From JAJFJD01 sp965228695 (GTDB taxonomy: Bacteria; Pseudomonadota; Alphaproteobacteria; UBA8366), in the NCBI GenBank assembly GCA_965228695.1, contig CBDDIB010000002.1, forward strand, positions 2,914,001-2,978,000: 64,000 bases of DNA, read 5' to 3'. The notes under the pieces were generated by a model. It saw nothing but the letters and a program-made list of their open reading frames with translations, did not search any database and was not told the origin of the DNA. This document shows positions 7,650 through 15,756 of this stretch, one piece after another (position 1 is the stretch's first letter; the number at the start of each line of letters is the position of its first letter). Position numbers and translations under genes: made by a program.

Positions 7650-8534
7650 ATGGCGCTCGCAACATCACCACTTCGCTATCCGGGCGGAAAGGCTTCGCTC
7701 TTGGGCTTGGTGTCCCACATCATCCGTCTGAATAAATTGCAGTACGGACACTATGCCGAACCCTATGCTGGCGGGTGTGGGCTCGCGCTTGGATTGCTAT
7801 ATAGCGGTCATGTGAGCGACATCCATATCAACGACATTGACCGAGGAATTTGGGCGTTCTGGGACGCCGTTCTAAACCAAACGGACGAGTTCATTGATCT
7901 GATGAACCGCACGCCCGTGACGCTCGGAGAATGGAAGCGAAGGCGGGAAATGCAGCGAAACCAGAGGAGGCTGGACCAGCTTGAAATCGCCTTCACAACC
8001 TTCTTTCTCAATCGAACCAATCGATCCGGGATTATCAAAAACGCTGGCGTGATCGGCGGTCTCAGTCAGTCTGGCAAGTACACTGTCGACTGCCGCTTCA
8101 CCAAGAGCGAGTTGGAAAGGCGCATCCGACGCATTCGGAAGTATCGAGATCACATTCATTTGCATCGCAAGGATGCTCTAGACTTTCTCAGGCACGTCGA
8201 ACGAAACTTACCTGAGCAAACGTTCCTCTGCATCGATCCCCCGTACTTCAACAAGGGGGCAACGCTTTACACGAGCTTCTATGGAGCCGATGACCACGCG
8301 AAAGTTGCTGCAAAAGTTCTCAGTCTCGACCGGCCCTGGATTATCTCCTATGACCGTTGCGATGAAATTAGCGCTCTCTACACCTCACGCAGGCAGTTTG
8401 AGGTTTCCCTAAACTATTCTGCGCAGGTTAAGCGTGTAGGATCAGAGCTACTGATAGCGTCGAAGGGGCTAAGGGTGCCCGAGAGGCTGCGCGGCGCGCA
8501 GGTACATCGACCACAATACCGAGCGGCCTCCTAG
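7650..8534 (+). CDS. D12-class DNA adenine methyltransferase
   Basis: The product (294 aa from the ATG at 7650) shows the D12/Dam class motifs. The N-terminal 'PLRYPGGKASLL' is followed by AdoMet-binding 'YAEPYAGGCGLALGLL' and catalytic 'DPPYF' (about residue 195). A target-recognition insert lies between ('FFLNRTNRSGIIKNAGVIGG'). It would methylate N6 of adenine in a short DNA site that cannot be predicted here. An in-frame GTG at 7638 is an alternative start, but the ribosome site GAGGAAGG abuts it too closely. It pairs with the ParB-like gene as cargo of the transposon. No restriction endonuclease is visible nearby. Confidence 0.88.
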   Translation: MALATSPLRYPGGKASLLGLVSHIIRLNKLQYGHYAEPYAGGCGLALGLLYSGHVSDIHINDIDRGIWAFWDAVLNQTDEFIDLMNRTPVTLGEWKRRREMQRNQRRLDQLEIAFTTFFLNRTNRSGIIKNAGVIGGLSQSGKYTVDCRFTKSELERRIRRIRKYRDHIHLHRKDALDFLRHVERNLPEQTFLCIDPPYFNKGATLYTSFYGADDHAKVAAKVLSLDRPWIISYDRCDEISALYTSRRQFEVSLNYSAQVKRVGSELLIASKGLRVPERLRGAQVHRPQYRAAS

Positions 8535-8585
8535 CGGGATTCGAACTTCATTCGTGTCCAAAGCTCTCGCGGTGTCAGCTTGCGC

Positions 8586-9527
8586 TTAGGCTGCGGGGCG
8601 GTCAGGTATCCGATACGTGAGGCGCTTACCGACGACCCCCATGAGTGCCGCATCAGCGCGCTCAGCATCGTCAATTTCAAGCGCGGCACGGTGGTTGTAG
8701 CGGAACTCGTACTCCGCAAGATAGCGATGAAGATGCTTTTTGCTGCAATGCTGATAAACGCCCTTCATGCCGCGCTTGAAGATTGAGAAGTAGCCCTCAA
8801 TCGTATTCGTGCCGATGTCACCTCGACCGTACTCACCGCGATTGTGATGCACGACGCCATGTTCCGCGAACTGGCGTCCAACCAGTGTGTAGTAAGACGC
8901 CTCATCGGTCATTAAGCGAGCTTCCTTCGCCACGTTCTCCATAACGATTGGGCCAAGAGTACTGGCTTTTAAGTCGTCAACGACCATGCTCCGAGCTTTC
9001 CCGGTGTCACGGTCCACCAGAGCCAAGACTTTATGTTTGTGGTGAAATCCGCGACCTTTCTTCTGCCCCTTGGGCTTGATGGATCGGTCGTTGCCGATAA
9101 AGGTTTCATCCACCTCGACGGCGCCGCCGTCGGAACCGAACGGGGATAGGTCGCCAGACGCCATAGCTTCACGAATCCGATGCGCTAGGAACCACGCACT
9201 CCTGTACTGAATCTCAAGAATGCGATGAAGCTGGTGAGCGCTGATACCTTTCTTGCTCGAAGCCATCAGGTAAACGGCCTGCAACATCTTATGAAGGGGG
9301 ATGCGCCCGTGCTCAAACACGGTCCCAACCTTGACGGTGAACTGCTTACGGCAATAGCGGTCTTTACATTTCCATACGCCAATCCGCGTCGCTTTCCCCT
9401 GCAATTTGGTGGCGTTGTTGATCGAACCACAATGCGGACAAACCGACTCTCCGCCCCAAAGCACACCTTCAAGGTGCTCAAAGGCAGCAAGCTCGTCGTG
9501 GAAGTAGGGCTTCGAAAGAATTGACAT
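8586..9527 (-). CDS. IS1595-family (ISXO2-like) transposase
   Basis: The 313-residue transposase has an N-terminal zinc ribbon ('CPHCGS' and 'CKDRYC', about residues 30-60) and the ISXO2-like DDE-type catalytic domain. The acidic residues are in 'VEVDETFIG' and 'LMTDEASYY', and the Asn/Glu-Lys end is in 'GTNTIEGYFSIFKRG'. It reads outward-in from the right end of the element and ends 52 bp from the methylase stop (convergent). The length is normal and there are no frameshifts, so it should be active. Confidence 0.92.
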   Translation of the reverse strand: MSILSKPYFHDELAAFEHLEGVLWGGESVCPHCGSINNATKLQGKATRIGVWKCKDRYCRKQFTVKVGTVFEHGRIPLHKMLQAVYLMASSKKGISAHQLHRILEIQYRSAWFLAHRIREAMASGDLSPFGSDGGAVEVDETFIGNDRSIKPKGQKKGRGFHHKHKVLALVDRDTGKARSMVVDDLKASTLGPIVMENVAKEARLMTDEASYYTLVGRQFAEHGVVHHNRGEYGRGDIGTNTIEGYFSIFKRGMKGVYQHCSKKHLHRYLAEYEFRYNHRAALEIDDAERADAALMGVVGKRLTYRIPDRPAA

Positions 9528-9570
9528 TTGCGAACCTCACTATTTGAAGCTCACTCTACATCGAAATGTT

Positions 9571-9594
9571 TGGTTTGTAAAATACATAATCGCC
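9571..9594. repeat. Right terminal inverted repeat
   Basis: This is the exact reverse complement of 5985-6008. Confidence 0.92.
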
Positions 9595-9602
9595 AAAAAA
9601 AG
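9595..9602. repeat. Right target-site duplication
   Basis: AAAAAAAG, the copy of 5977-5984. Confidence 0.85.
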
Positions 9603-9633
9603 GCCCGGCAGGTTCTTCGCCTCTGCCGGGCCT
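9595..9633 (-). terminator. Rho-independent terminator of the adhesin operon
   Basis: CTGCCGGGCCT and AGGCCCGGCAG (9623-9633 and 9601-9611) form an 11-bp stem with an 11-nt loop. Read on the minus strand it is followed by seven T residues. It terminates the 9783 gene and its upstream partners. The T-tract coincides with the target duplication of the transposon, so the insertion kept the terminator intact. Confidence 0.85.
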
Positions 9634-9782
9634 AATCGTGTGTGGAGGCCATCACGGTGATGGCTTCGTTGTTCCCCCGGCTCTCGCAACCGGGTATCGC
9701 ATCGCGGCGCGGAAACCCGAGCTATCGAGATCCACCGTTTCAGGCAGCGGCGTCTCGCATGCTCGGTATGCTATTCCTCCCG

Positions 9783-10187
9783 TTACTTCGTCGTCTGCGT
9801 GTTCAGGATATTGCTGACTTCGTCTGCGGTGGTCGTCGTGGTCGTCGACTCCGAATTGGCGTCGGCGCCCTGATCACCGTCCGATTCCTGACCGATGAGG
9901 GCCGAGGCGTCCGAGTTGTTCAGGATAATGCAGGACGAGTTCGCGGTCGCGGTTGATTGCCCGCCGCTGCCGCCGCACACCAGGATCGTCGAGTCGCCGC
10001 CGGCGGTCGCGCTGGTATTCGTGCCTTGCAGGCTGCGCATGAAAACAGCCAATCCGGCGCCGTCGCGCTGCTTGAACTGGCGCGGTTGCTCGAACATCTG
10101 CGCCGAGGCTGTGCTGGCGATGAGGGCGATGCCGGCCGCCGCGGCCGCCATCAAGCTCGCTTTCCGAATGAATTGGGCCTGAAACAT
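9783..10187 (-). CDS. Small secreted Ser/Thr-rich protein, HfaA-like
   Basis: A signal peptide (about 1-29, 'AAAAAGIALIASTASAQ') precedes a roughly 105-residue mature part rich in Ser, Thr, Gly, Asn and Asp. It contains 'SATAGGDSTILVCGG' and 'STATANSSCIILNN', with one Cys in each block, and a poly-Thr run near the end. Composition and position downstream of an HfaB/CsgG-like gene resemble HfaA-type holdfast-anchor or amyloid subunits, but real sequence homology cannot be shown by eye. A good AGGAGC ribosome site precedes the ATG. It is the last gene of the operon, with a hairpin (10288-10311) before it and a strong terminator after it. Confidence 0.6.
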   Translation of the reverse strand: MFQAQFIRKASLMAAAAAGIALIASTASAQMFEQPRQFKQRDGAGLAVFMRSLQGTNTSATAGGDSTILVCGGSGGQSTATANSSCIILNNSDASALIGQESDGDQGADANSESTTTTTTADEVSNILNTQTTK

Positions 10188-10287
10188 ATTTGCTTGCTCC
10201 TGACAGGGTTGATGCGAATAAAGGAACTAACGAATGAATTTAAGTTTCAATAAGTTAAATAGCGTTTTTAAGATCTTGAGCGGGGCC

Positions 10288-10311
10288 GGGGAGCGGATAA
10301 ATCCGCTCCCC
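10288..10311 (-). terminator. Intra-operon hairpin between the two secreted-protein genes
   Basis: GGGGAGCGGA and TCCGCTCCCC form a perfect 10-bp stem with loop TAAA. It lies 53 bp after the large adhesin stop and 100 bp before the small gene start. There is no close T-tract on the minus strand, so it could be a partial terminator or a 3'-end protector that sets relative amounts of the two products. Confidence 0.5.
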
Positions 10312-10363
10312 ATTCCCAGTCGTGCCATTGCTGGCACATGCTTTACGTATCGGTAAGCATCCC

Positions 10364-11833
10364 TTACGGGTTGCCGCCGCCACCACTGTTCTGGCCGGAG
10401 TCGACCGTGATGTTGAGCGAGTTACCGATTGCCGTGGCAGTCGACCGTGCGATCGCGCGATCCAGGCCGCCAAGGTTGGTGTAGTTCACAACGTCAATGT
10501 TATACGCGCGAGCACTGGCGCTAACATTGGCGACCGACAATTGCGTGACGTCCGCGAGGACGACGCCGTTGCTCGGGTTGTTCGTGTCAACACCGATCGA
10601 CTTCAAGTTGCCGATCGCCGTTGCCGCGGCCGAACCGGTCGCATTGTAGATGTTGTAAACTTCGGACTTCGCCGAGATATCGGCCTGCTCGATCAAGCCA
10701 GCACCCGCGGCCAGGCCAAACAGTAGGGCCAGGTCGTGGAACTGGTTATTCGTGTGCAGGTCCTTCTCGATGTCGTTCAAGCTTAGGTCGGCGTCGAGGT
10801 CGAAATCAGCATCCTCGAAGTTGACCTTGGCTACCGGTCCCGGTTCGCACTGCTCGTTCTTGCAGACGCGGCGGTTGTCGACCGTATCGAACAAGAACTG
10901 TCCGCTGTGCTCCTGCACCATGACGTCGCCGTTAACCGTGACCAAGTTGCCGACCGCGGTTGCTTGGTCGATGACTTCCGGAAGCTCGAGAACTGCGTCC
11001 TGAACGGCTTCTTGAATCGCGTAAACAGTCACGACTTCACGAACCTTGACGGTTTCAGAGTAGTTTTCGGTCTTCGAAAGACTCTCTGTAATCGTCTGGG
11101 ACTTGCTCTTTGAACCCGTCTCCGAATACAGGAGCGAGCCGTCGATATCGACGTTCAGGTTCGCGGCGCTTTCCGTCCGGGCATCGGTGGTGCTGTTGAA
11201 CGCAGCTCCGAAGTCCGCACGGCCGTTCTTGGCGAACGCGCCGGCAAGAGCGGCACCACCGGTTCCGACGATTAGGCCGGCACCCGGCGGAATGGACCCG
11301 CCGCCGGAGGCGACGATGTCACCACCGATGAAGAAGGCAGCGCCTTCACCATTGGTTTCGACGAACCCGTTCGCCGTATGGGCGATATGCGAGTTGTTCG
11401 ACGTCGCCAAGCTGGCGGAAGCCGTCAGGTCTGCGTCGAGGGTCTTTTCGACCTTCGTGCTCCAGTTGGTCTCCTGGCTGGCAGACTGAGTCGCCGACTG
11501 GGAAAACGCCTTGTCGACGGTCAGCCCGATGTCGGCTTCGTACCCGACCTTGAACTCGACCTCTTCCAACGGCTTGTAGTTGGTGATGTCGCTCGTGCTG
11601 GAGTTGGCATTGACGTTGCCGATCTGCATCTGCAGAACTTGATCGGAAATGTCACCAATCGGATTGATGTCAACGGTAATCGTCACGTTTTTCGTGATGA
11701 TCTCGTTGATATCTTTGTCCCACTTCCAGCTTACATCGTCGAATGCTTCCGCTTCGACGCCGAAGCCCGCGGTACCCACGCCAAGTGCGAGTGCTGCGAC
11801 GCCTCCCAATAAGGCTGTCTTACTGAGCCTCAT
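10364..11833 (-). CDS. Large secreted adhesin with ATAIGN-type motifs, HfaD-like
   Basis: The 489-residue product has a signal peptide (1-30, 'KTALLGGVAALALGVGTAGF'). A long beta-prone, Ser/Thr/Asn/Ala-rich body follows, with an Ala/Gly-rich hydrophobic patch ('GGSIPPGAGLIVGTGGAALAG'). Related short motifs recur: 'QIGNVNANSS' (about 68), 'ATAVGNLVTVNG' (about 300), 'ATAIGNLKSIGVDTNN' (about 410) and 'TATAIGNSLNITVDS' (about 470). Such motifs are typical of alphaproteobacterial holdfast-anchor or amyloid-like surface proteins. One Cys pair is present ('CKNEQC'). The start lies 11 bp after the CsgG-like gene with ribosome site AAAGGAGAG, so it is probably the main substrate of that secretion channel. 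Confidence 0.65.
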   Translation of the reverse strand: MRLSKTALLGGVAALALGVGTAGFGVEAEAFDDVSWKWDKDINEIITKNVTITVDINPIGDISDQVLQMQIGNVNANSSTSDITNYKPLEEVEFKVGYEADIGLTVDKAFSQSATQSASQETNWSTKVEKTLDADLTASASLATSNNSHIAHTANGFVETNGEGAAFFIGGDIVASGGGSIPPGAGLIVGTGGAALAGAFAKNGRADFGAAFNSTTDARTESAANLNVDIDGSLLYSETGSKSKSQTITESLSKTENYSETVKVREVVTVYAIQEAVQDAVLELPEVIDQATAVGNLVTVNGDVMVQEHSGQFLFDTVDNRRVCKNEQCEPGPVAKVNFEDADFDLDADLSLNDIEKDLHTNNQFHDLALLFGLAAGAGLIEQADISAKSEVYNIYNATGSAAATAIGNLKSIGVDTNNPSNGVVLADVTQLSVANVSASARAYNIDVVNYTNLGGLDRAIARSTATAIGNSLNITVDSGQNSGGGGNP

Positions 11834-11844
11834 GTCTCTCTCCT

Positions 11845-12660
11845 TTACTTATTGAGATAGTTGGCCATGTGATCGGTCCTCACTAGGTTGCATCCACCGG
11901 ACACGGGAAGACCAAGAAAATCCGTCATGACTTGATAGACACCCATTTCCACGACGGACCTGACACCGAGTTGCAAAGGTTCATTCTGAATTTGCCCGGC
12001 ATCGAATTCGACCAGCCTATCGCCAAAGAAACGGAAGATATTCGCTTCCACTTCGTAGCCGTAGATTTGCTTTTGTAGGCTGGTTGAATACGCGACTGAG
12101 AAGTTGCGTGCGTTAATGACACGCATATCCAGTGCTACGTTGATGACAACGGTTCGCGCACCGCCACCGATACCTTCGATGAACAGCTGCGCACCACCGC
12201 TGGTGATGTTGTAATTCAATTCCGTGAGCGCGCCGACGACGATGAAGTCACTCGCCGGCAATTTGTATTCGTCGATGTTCCGCGCCAGCTTGCGCTGTTC
12301 TGCGAGCTTCATCTCTGCGAGCGGGATCCGCAGATCCAGTCGCTCGACCAGGCGAACCTTGCCTGATTTGTAAAGGGCGCTGATGACCATTTCCGAGACG
12401 CCCTGCGTTAGCGCGTGGCCATTGTCGTCGTAGTTGATCTGGCCCGTCTTGTCCGCGACTTCGCCGACGGAGAACACTGGCTTGTTCTTGCCGCCGACTT
12501 TCCGCAGCGCCGCCAAACATTGCGTGTAGGGAGTCTCGTTGCTCGTTACGGGGAAGCTGAATATCGGGCTCACCCCTTCACTTGGATACGGACCGCTCGT
12601 TTGGCAGGCCGCCAGTCCTGCCATGGCCCCGACAAGCACTATTGCTTTTCGCAACTTCAT
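11845..12660 (-). CDS. CsgG/HfaB-family outer-membrane secretion lipoprotein
   Basis: The 271-residue protein starts with a lipoprotein signal (lipobox 'GLAAC', Cys at residue 19). A CsgG/HfaB-type domain follows: 'PVFSVGEVADKTGQI', 'GVSEMVISALYKSGKVRLVERLD' (described in part), 'DFIVVGALTELNYNI', 'GGGARTVVINVALDMRVIN'. CsgG forms the outer-membrane pore that exports curli subunits, and HfaB plays the matching role for holdfast anchors. Size matches the family. It is the first gene of a minus-strand operon with the two secreted proteins, and a long regulatory region plus a divergent LuxR gene lie upstream. No CsgE, CsgF or HfaA relative is certain. Confidence 0.85.
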   Translation of the reverse strand: MKLRKAIVLVGAMAGLAACQTSGPYPSEGVSPIFSFPVTSNETPYTQCLAALRKVGGKNKPVFSVGEVADKTGQINYDDNGHALTQGVSEMVISALYKSGKVRLVERLDLRIPLAEMKLAEQRKLARNIDEYKLPASDFIVVGALTELNYNITSGGAQLFIEGIGGGARTVVINVALDMRVINARNFSVAYSTSLQKQIYGYEVEANIFRFFGDRLVEFDAGQIQNEPLQLGVRSVVEMGVYQVMTDFLGLPVSGGCNLVRTDHMANYLNK

Positions 12661-13354
12661 TTATCTCTCCCCACTCAGGCTTTGAGCCTTAATTGGACTA
12701 GGGGCCGTGTTTTCCACCCAACGCGATCACGACCGGTAAACCTATGAAGACCATCTATTCGAAATATGAGTACATGTTGTAATAGCGGCCTTTCCTAATA
12801 TTAGGTTTGAGGTCGTGATTTCTTGAAGCAAACTTGCGTATAAGTTTGGGGGGATGTGAGGTAACCCGTTTAGTGCTTTTGCGCTTACCCGGCCTATGTA
12901 TTTACTTTGTGGGTACCGCGCTTTTTCTTTTGTACCGAGAAAGCAGTGTTTTATTCGCCAATTCGGGTGCAATTTGATACCGGACCAGCCCGCGCATCGA
13001 ATGCAGTGAATTGATGAAAAAGTGAGTAATTCTGCCGTCGCACGGGGGTGCTCAACCGCCGTTCGAAACGCGCATTACGGATATTTTTCAAATGGTTTTG
13101 TCGTTTCCAGACTACACCCTTAGTCCAGGTCCGGCGCCGCCGGCGCGCGATGACGATCTCTTGACTCTTTTGTAACAGGTAGCCGAAACTCTCCGCTCCG
13201 AAAGTCGGTGTGTCACCGTTCGGGTGGATATGGGGACTATGGATAACCAACTCGGTCGGGACGCGATGTCGATGGTAGGGTGGTGTCGTTTGATGAGGTC
13301 CAGCCGAATTTGACCGATCGAAAGGGGTATGGCGCTAGCCAGATGCGGGAGAAT
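12661..13354. other. Long divergent regulatory region of the CsgG-like operon
   Basis: About 690 bp without a convincing gene separate the CsgG-like gene and the LuxR gene at 13355 (the exact start of the latter is uncertain). It is relatively AT-rich on the left side and holds the perfect 12-bp palindrome CCTAATATTAGG at 12794-12805. Short open frames here have no ribosome sites or recognisable content. Promoters for both directions are expected. Confidence 0.5.
12794..12805. promoter_or_regulatory. Palindrome CCTAATATTAGG, possible operator
   Basis: A perfect 12-bp palindrome about 135 bp upstream of the CsgG-like start. It shares the CCTAA/TTAGG core with the repeat at 3529-3566 and could bind one of the local LuxR proteins. 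Confidence 0.4.
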
Positions 13355-14119
13355 ATGTCAGCAATTGACCGGCCGGAGCACGGCAATTCAATGCCGTCGG
13401 ATGAACGGTGGCGAGACGGAAGCATGTCGCTTGATGCCGCGATCGCGGCGCAGGCTCAGGGGCGGTCACGGTATGGACGCCCGACGAGAATTCTGGTTTC
13501 GATAAGCCCATCCTTGGAGCGCGAGCGGATGATCACCGCGCTGGCGCATTTTCCGAATTACGAGACGAAAGTAGCGAAAGGCCTGGATTTCGCCTCGATC
13601 AACGACGCGAACCGGATCGACTATCTGATCGTATGGTTCGAAGCCCTGCAGAAGTTGAGGGAGGTCGATGCCAACGCATTCGTTAAGATGTCGCGGCATG
13701 CGCGCGTCATTATTGCGCTCACGAGCGATCGCCTTCTCGAAGCTGCCAGCACGCTCCATCTCGCCGATGCGTGGTTGTTCACCGATTTGGTGCTCGATCA
13801 GATCGGCAAGCTCGTGGGGTTGAGCGATAGCGGTTACACCGTCGTGCCGTCCGACGTGGGCAGCGACTTCGGCTTGGACAATCTGCGGGTACAACTGCTT
13901 CATAAGCTCGACGACTCGGAGCGTCAGGTCCTCGAGCAGCTCGGTCTCGGTCACAGCAACCGCGATATTGCGGTGCGGCTTGAAATTTCGGAACCGCAGA
14001 CCAAGGCGATTGTCCGCAATATCCTCGGGAAGCTCCACTTCCGGAATCGGACGGAGGCGGCGGTCTTTATCGCGCGCCGCCGGCGCGATGCACTCGGGCT
14101 TCCCGTCTTTCCCTCGTAG
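13355..14119 (+). CDS. LuxR-type regulator with strongly degenerate receiver
   Basis: The C-terminus is a LuxR helix-turn-helix (about residues 190-245: 'LDDSERQVLEQLGLG', 'HSNRDIAVRLEISEPQTK'). The N-terminal half follows the receiver pattern ('RPTRILVSISPSLERERM', 'RIDYLIVWFEAL', 'RVIIALTSDRLLE'), but neither the acidic pair nor the phospho-acceptor Asp is present. The start is uncertain: ATG at 13355 follows GGGAG closely, ATG at 13343 and an upstream GTG at 13280 are also in frame. It is divergent from the CsgG-like operon, like csgD from csgBA in curli loci, and is a good candidate for its regulator (inference). Confidence 0.75.
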   Translation: MSAIDRPEHGNSMPSDERWRDGSMSLDAAIAAQAQGRSRYGRPTRILVSISPSLERERMITALAHFPNYETKVAKGLDFASINDANRIDYLIVWFEALQKLREVDANAFVKMSRHARVIIALTSDRLLEAASTLHLADAWLFTDLVLDQIGKLVGLSDSGYTVVPSDVGSDFGLDNLRVQLLHKLDDSERQVLEQLGLGHSNRDIAVRLEISEPQTKAIVRNILGKLHFRNRTEAAVFIARRRRDALGLPVFPS

Positions 14120-14174
14120 TCGTCCCGCGGCCCGCCGATTCGGGATTTTCAGTGTTCGAAAGGCAAGTAAACAT

Positions 14175-14194
14175 CCGTACATCCATTTGTACGG
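14175..14194 (+). terminator. Small hairpin after the LuxR gene
   Basis: CCGTACA (14175-14181) pairs with TGTACGG (14188-14194), 55 bp after the LuxR stop. There is no T-tract. It may be a weak terminator or an operator for the exported-protein gene at 14368. Confidence 0.35.
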
Positions 14195-14367
14195 GTGCAT
14201 TGTCTATTTAGGGTTAATCTGATCTTAAGGAGGCAGGACTTATCAATTAGCGGTACCACGCGTCGTTTATCTTTAATAGCCGGTTGCGAATCACCCGATG
14301 TGGGTTAATTATTAGTGTGGTGCGCCGGGCATATCGCAACAGCGCCTTAACTTATGGAGTGGGAAGC

Positions 14368-14853
14368 ATGGGGTCCAGTATCCGGGGTGGCTTGGTCTTC
14401 GTGGCTTTGGTGGCGTTGTTCGCCACGGACGCCGCGGCCCAAATGAACAACCGGCCATTCTCTTTCGGCGGTGGCGCATCCTTGGGCATTAGCAATGCCG
14501 GCAAGCAGGCGATCCTCCAACAGAAACTGACCGGCAGCACGCCGGACAATATCCGCAGGGGCCTTTCCGGCCTGATCACCATCACCCGGGGGCCGGGCAA
14601 TAACGCGATCGCCCGCGGCGCCGATGGGGCGACCATTCCCGGCTTCAAGGGAACCAGCCGCGCGGTGAGCGGCGGAGTCGGCATCTTCAATCCCTATTTC
14701 CTGGGCAGTTCGGGACGCCGCAGCGGGACGCTGTCATTCGCCAGCCGCCATACGAGCAACGCGATTTCCGGGTGGACGGGTATGGTTTCCGGCAACAGCC
14801 GGTATCGGGGCGGCAACTCCGTGGATGCCTGGACCAGCCAAGTCGGCGGCTAA
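14368..14853 (+). CDS. Gly/Ser-rich exported protein, 161 aa
   Basis: The ATG at 14368 has GGAGTGGGAA upstream and gives a clean signal peptide (about 1-26, 'LVFVALVALFATDAAAQ'). The mature part is rich in Gly, Ser, Asn and Arg with no cysteine ('FSFGGGASLGISNAGKQ', 'GVGIFNPYFLGSSGRRSG', 'SGWTGMVSGNSRYRGGN'). This suggests a secreted structural or matrix protein. I do not recognise a family. Placed beside the CsgG-like operon and between two LuxR genes, it is a candidate additional substrate of that channel (inference). Confidence 0.6.
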   Translation: MGSSIRGGLVFVALVALFATDAAAQMNNRPFSFGGGASLGISNAGKQAILQQKLTGSTPDNIRRGLSGLITITRGPGNNAIARGADGATIPGFKGTSRAVSGGVGIFNPYFLGSSGRRSGTLSFASRHTSNAISGWTGMVSGNSRYRGGNSVDAWTSQVGG

Positions 14854-14905
14854 CGCACAGTCCGCAGGCGGTTCGCCGCACCACCGAATACCGCATTTCA
14901 GATCA

Positions 14906-14930
14906 CGCGCCCGGCATGACGCTGGGCGCG
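14906..14930 (+). terminator. Hairpin after exported-protein gene
   Basis: CGCGCCC (14906-14912) pairs with GGGCGCG (14924-14930) and is followed by TTCTGCGTTCT. It is a plausible but weak Rho-independent terminator, 53 bp after the 14368 gene. Confidence 0.45.
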
Positions 14931-15069
14931 TTCTGCGTTCTGCAAGGAGAACCGGCTGGCGGTGACGGCGAATCACGCAACGCCATCCGCCGCTCTATTC
15001 TTTGAAGGTAAGGATTTGCGGGCCGATCGGCGAAGGGGTCGGCGCCGCCGTCGCCCGCAGTACGGCCGC

Positions 15070-15756
15070 CTACTGCGACTGCGGTGTGTCGGTCTCGTTG
15101 GATGCGCCGCCGCCCGGCAGCAGCCCGTTGTTCAAGGCCCAGATGGCCGCCTGAGTCCGGTTGCTGACGTTGATCTTCCGAAGCAGGCTTTTCATATGAA
15201 CCTTCACCGTTGCCTCGGTGATGCTCAGCCGGTTGGCGATCAACTTGTTCGAGTCGCCCTGCACCAGACATTGCAGGATCTGCATCTCGCGTTCGGACAG
15301 GCCGAACGTGTTGTCTGCCGGAATGTTCGCCGGCACCGCGTTCGCGACGCCATTGACCAACAAGGCGGCCAGATGTGTCGGGAAGACCTTCTCGCCGAGA
15401 ACGACCAGCTGAAGCGAGATCAGCAAAGCGTCGAGTGAGATGTCCTTCATCAGATACCCGCTGGCGCCGGCCGCGAGACAGGAGGCGAGGGTATTGGAAC
15501 ACAGGTTGTCGTTGAGGATCACCACCGGCGAGTCCGGCAGGACATTGCCCAGGTGATTTAGGTCGTCAACGATATGACTGGGGTTTGACGAGAGATCGAT
15601 TAGGATCAAGCCGGGCACAACGTCCGGATCGAGATCAATCGTTCCCACATCGTCGGCCTCGCCGATAACGTCGAACTGCGATCCGTTAAGTAGGCTCTTC
15701 AGGCCTTCGCGAAATAACTTGTTACGCCCGAAGAGGAGCGTTGCCACCGTGTCCAT
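15070..15756 (-). CDS. LuxR/NarL-type response regulator
   Basis: The 228-residue product has a receiver-like domain (1-130) and a C-terminal LuxR helix-turn-helix ('LSEREMQILQCLVQG', 'DSNKLIANRLSITEATVK', 'VHMKSLLRKINVSNRTQAA'). The likely phospho-acceptor is in 'LILIDLSS', but the usual acidic pair is replaced by 'FGRNKLF', so the pocket is incomplete. It is clearly a paralogue of the regulator at 2764-3438 (same ends, same HTH wording). The start ATG at 15756 has a weak ribosome site. A long upstream region follows, with an inverted repeat of AGGATTACC. Confidence 0.85.
   Translation of the reverse strand: MDTVATLLFGRNKLFREGLKSLLNGSQFDVIGEADDVGTIDLDPDVVPGLILIDLSSNPSHIVDDLNHLGNVLPDSPVVILNDNLCSNTLASCLAAGASGYLMKDISLDALLISLQLVVLGEKVFPTHLAALLVNGVANAVPANIPADNTFGLSEREMQILQCLVQGDSNKLIANRLSITEATVKVHMKSLLRKINVSNRTQAAIWALNNGLLPGGGASNETDTPQSQ

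Larger units (their letters stand above)
5985..9594. mobile_element. IS1595-family transposon with ParB/methylase cargo
   Basis: The 3610-bp element is bounded by perfect 24-bp terminal inverted repeats (5985-6008 and 9571-9594, each beginning GGCGATTATGTATTTT when read inward). It is flanked by the 8-bp direct duplication AAAAAAAG (5977-5984 and 9595-9602); an 8-bp duplication is typical of the IS1595 family. Inside are a small minus-strand gene, a ParB-like gene, a DNA adenine methylase gene and an ISXO2-type transposase. All parts look intact, so it may be mobile. It sits between the exported-protein gene at 5535 and the adhesin operon. Confidence 0.92.
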
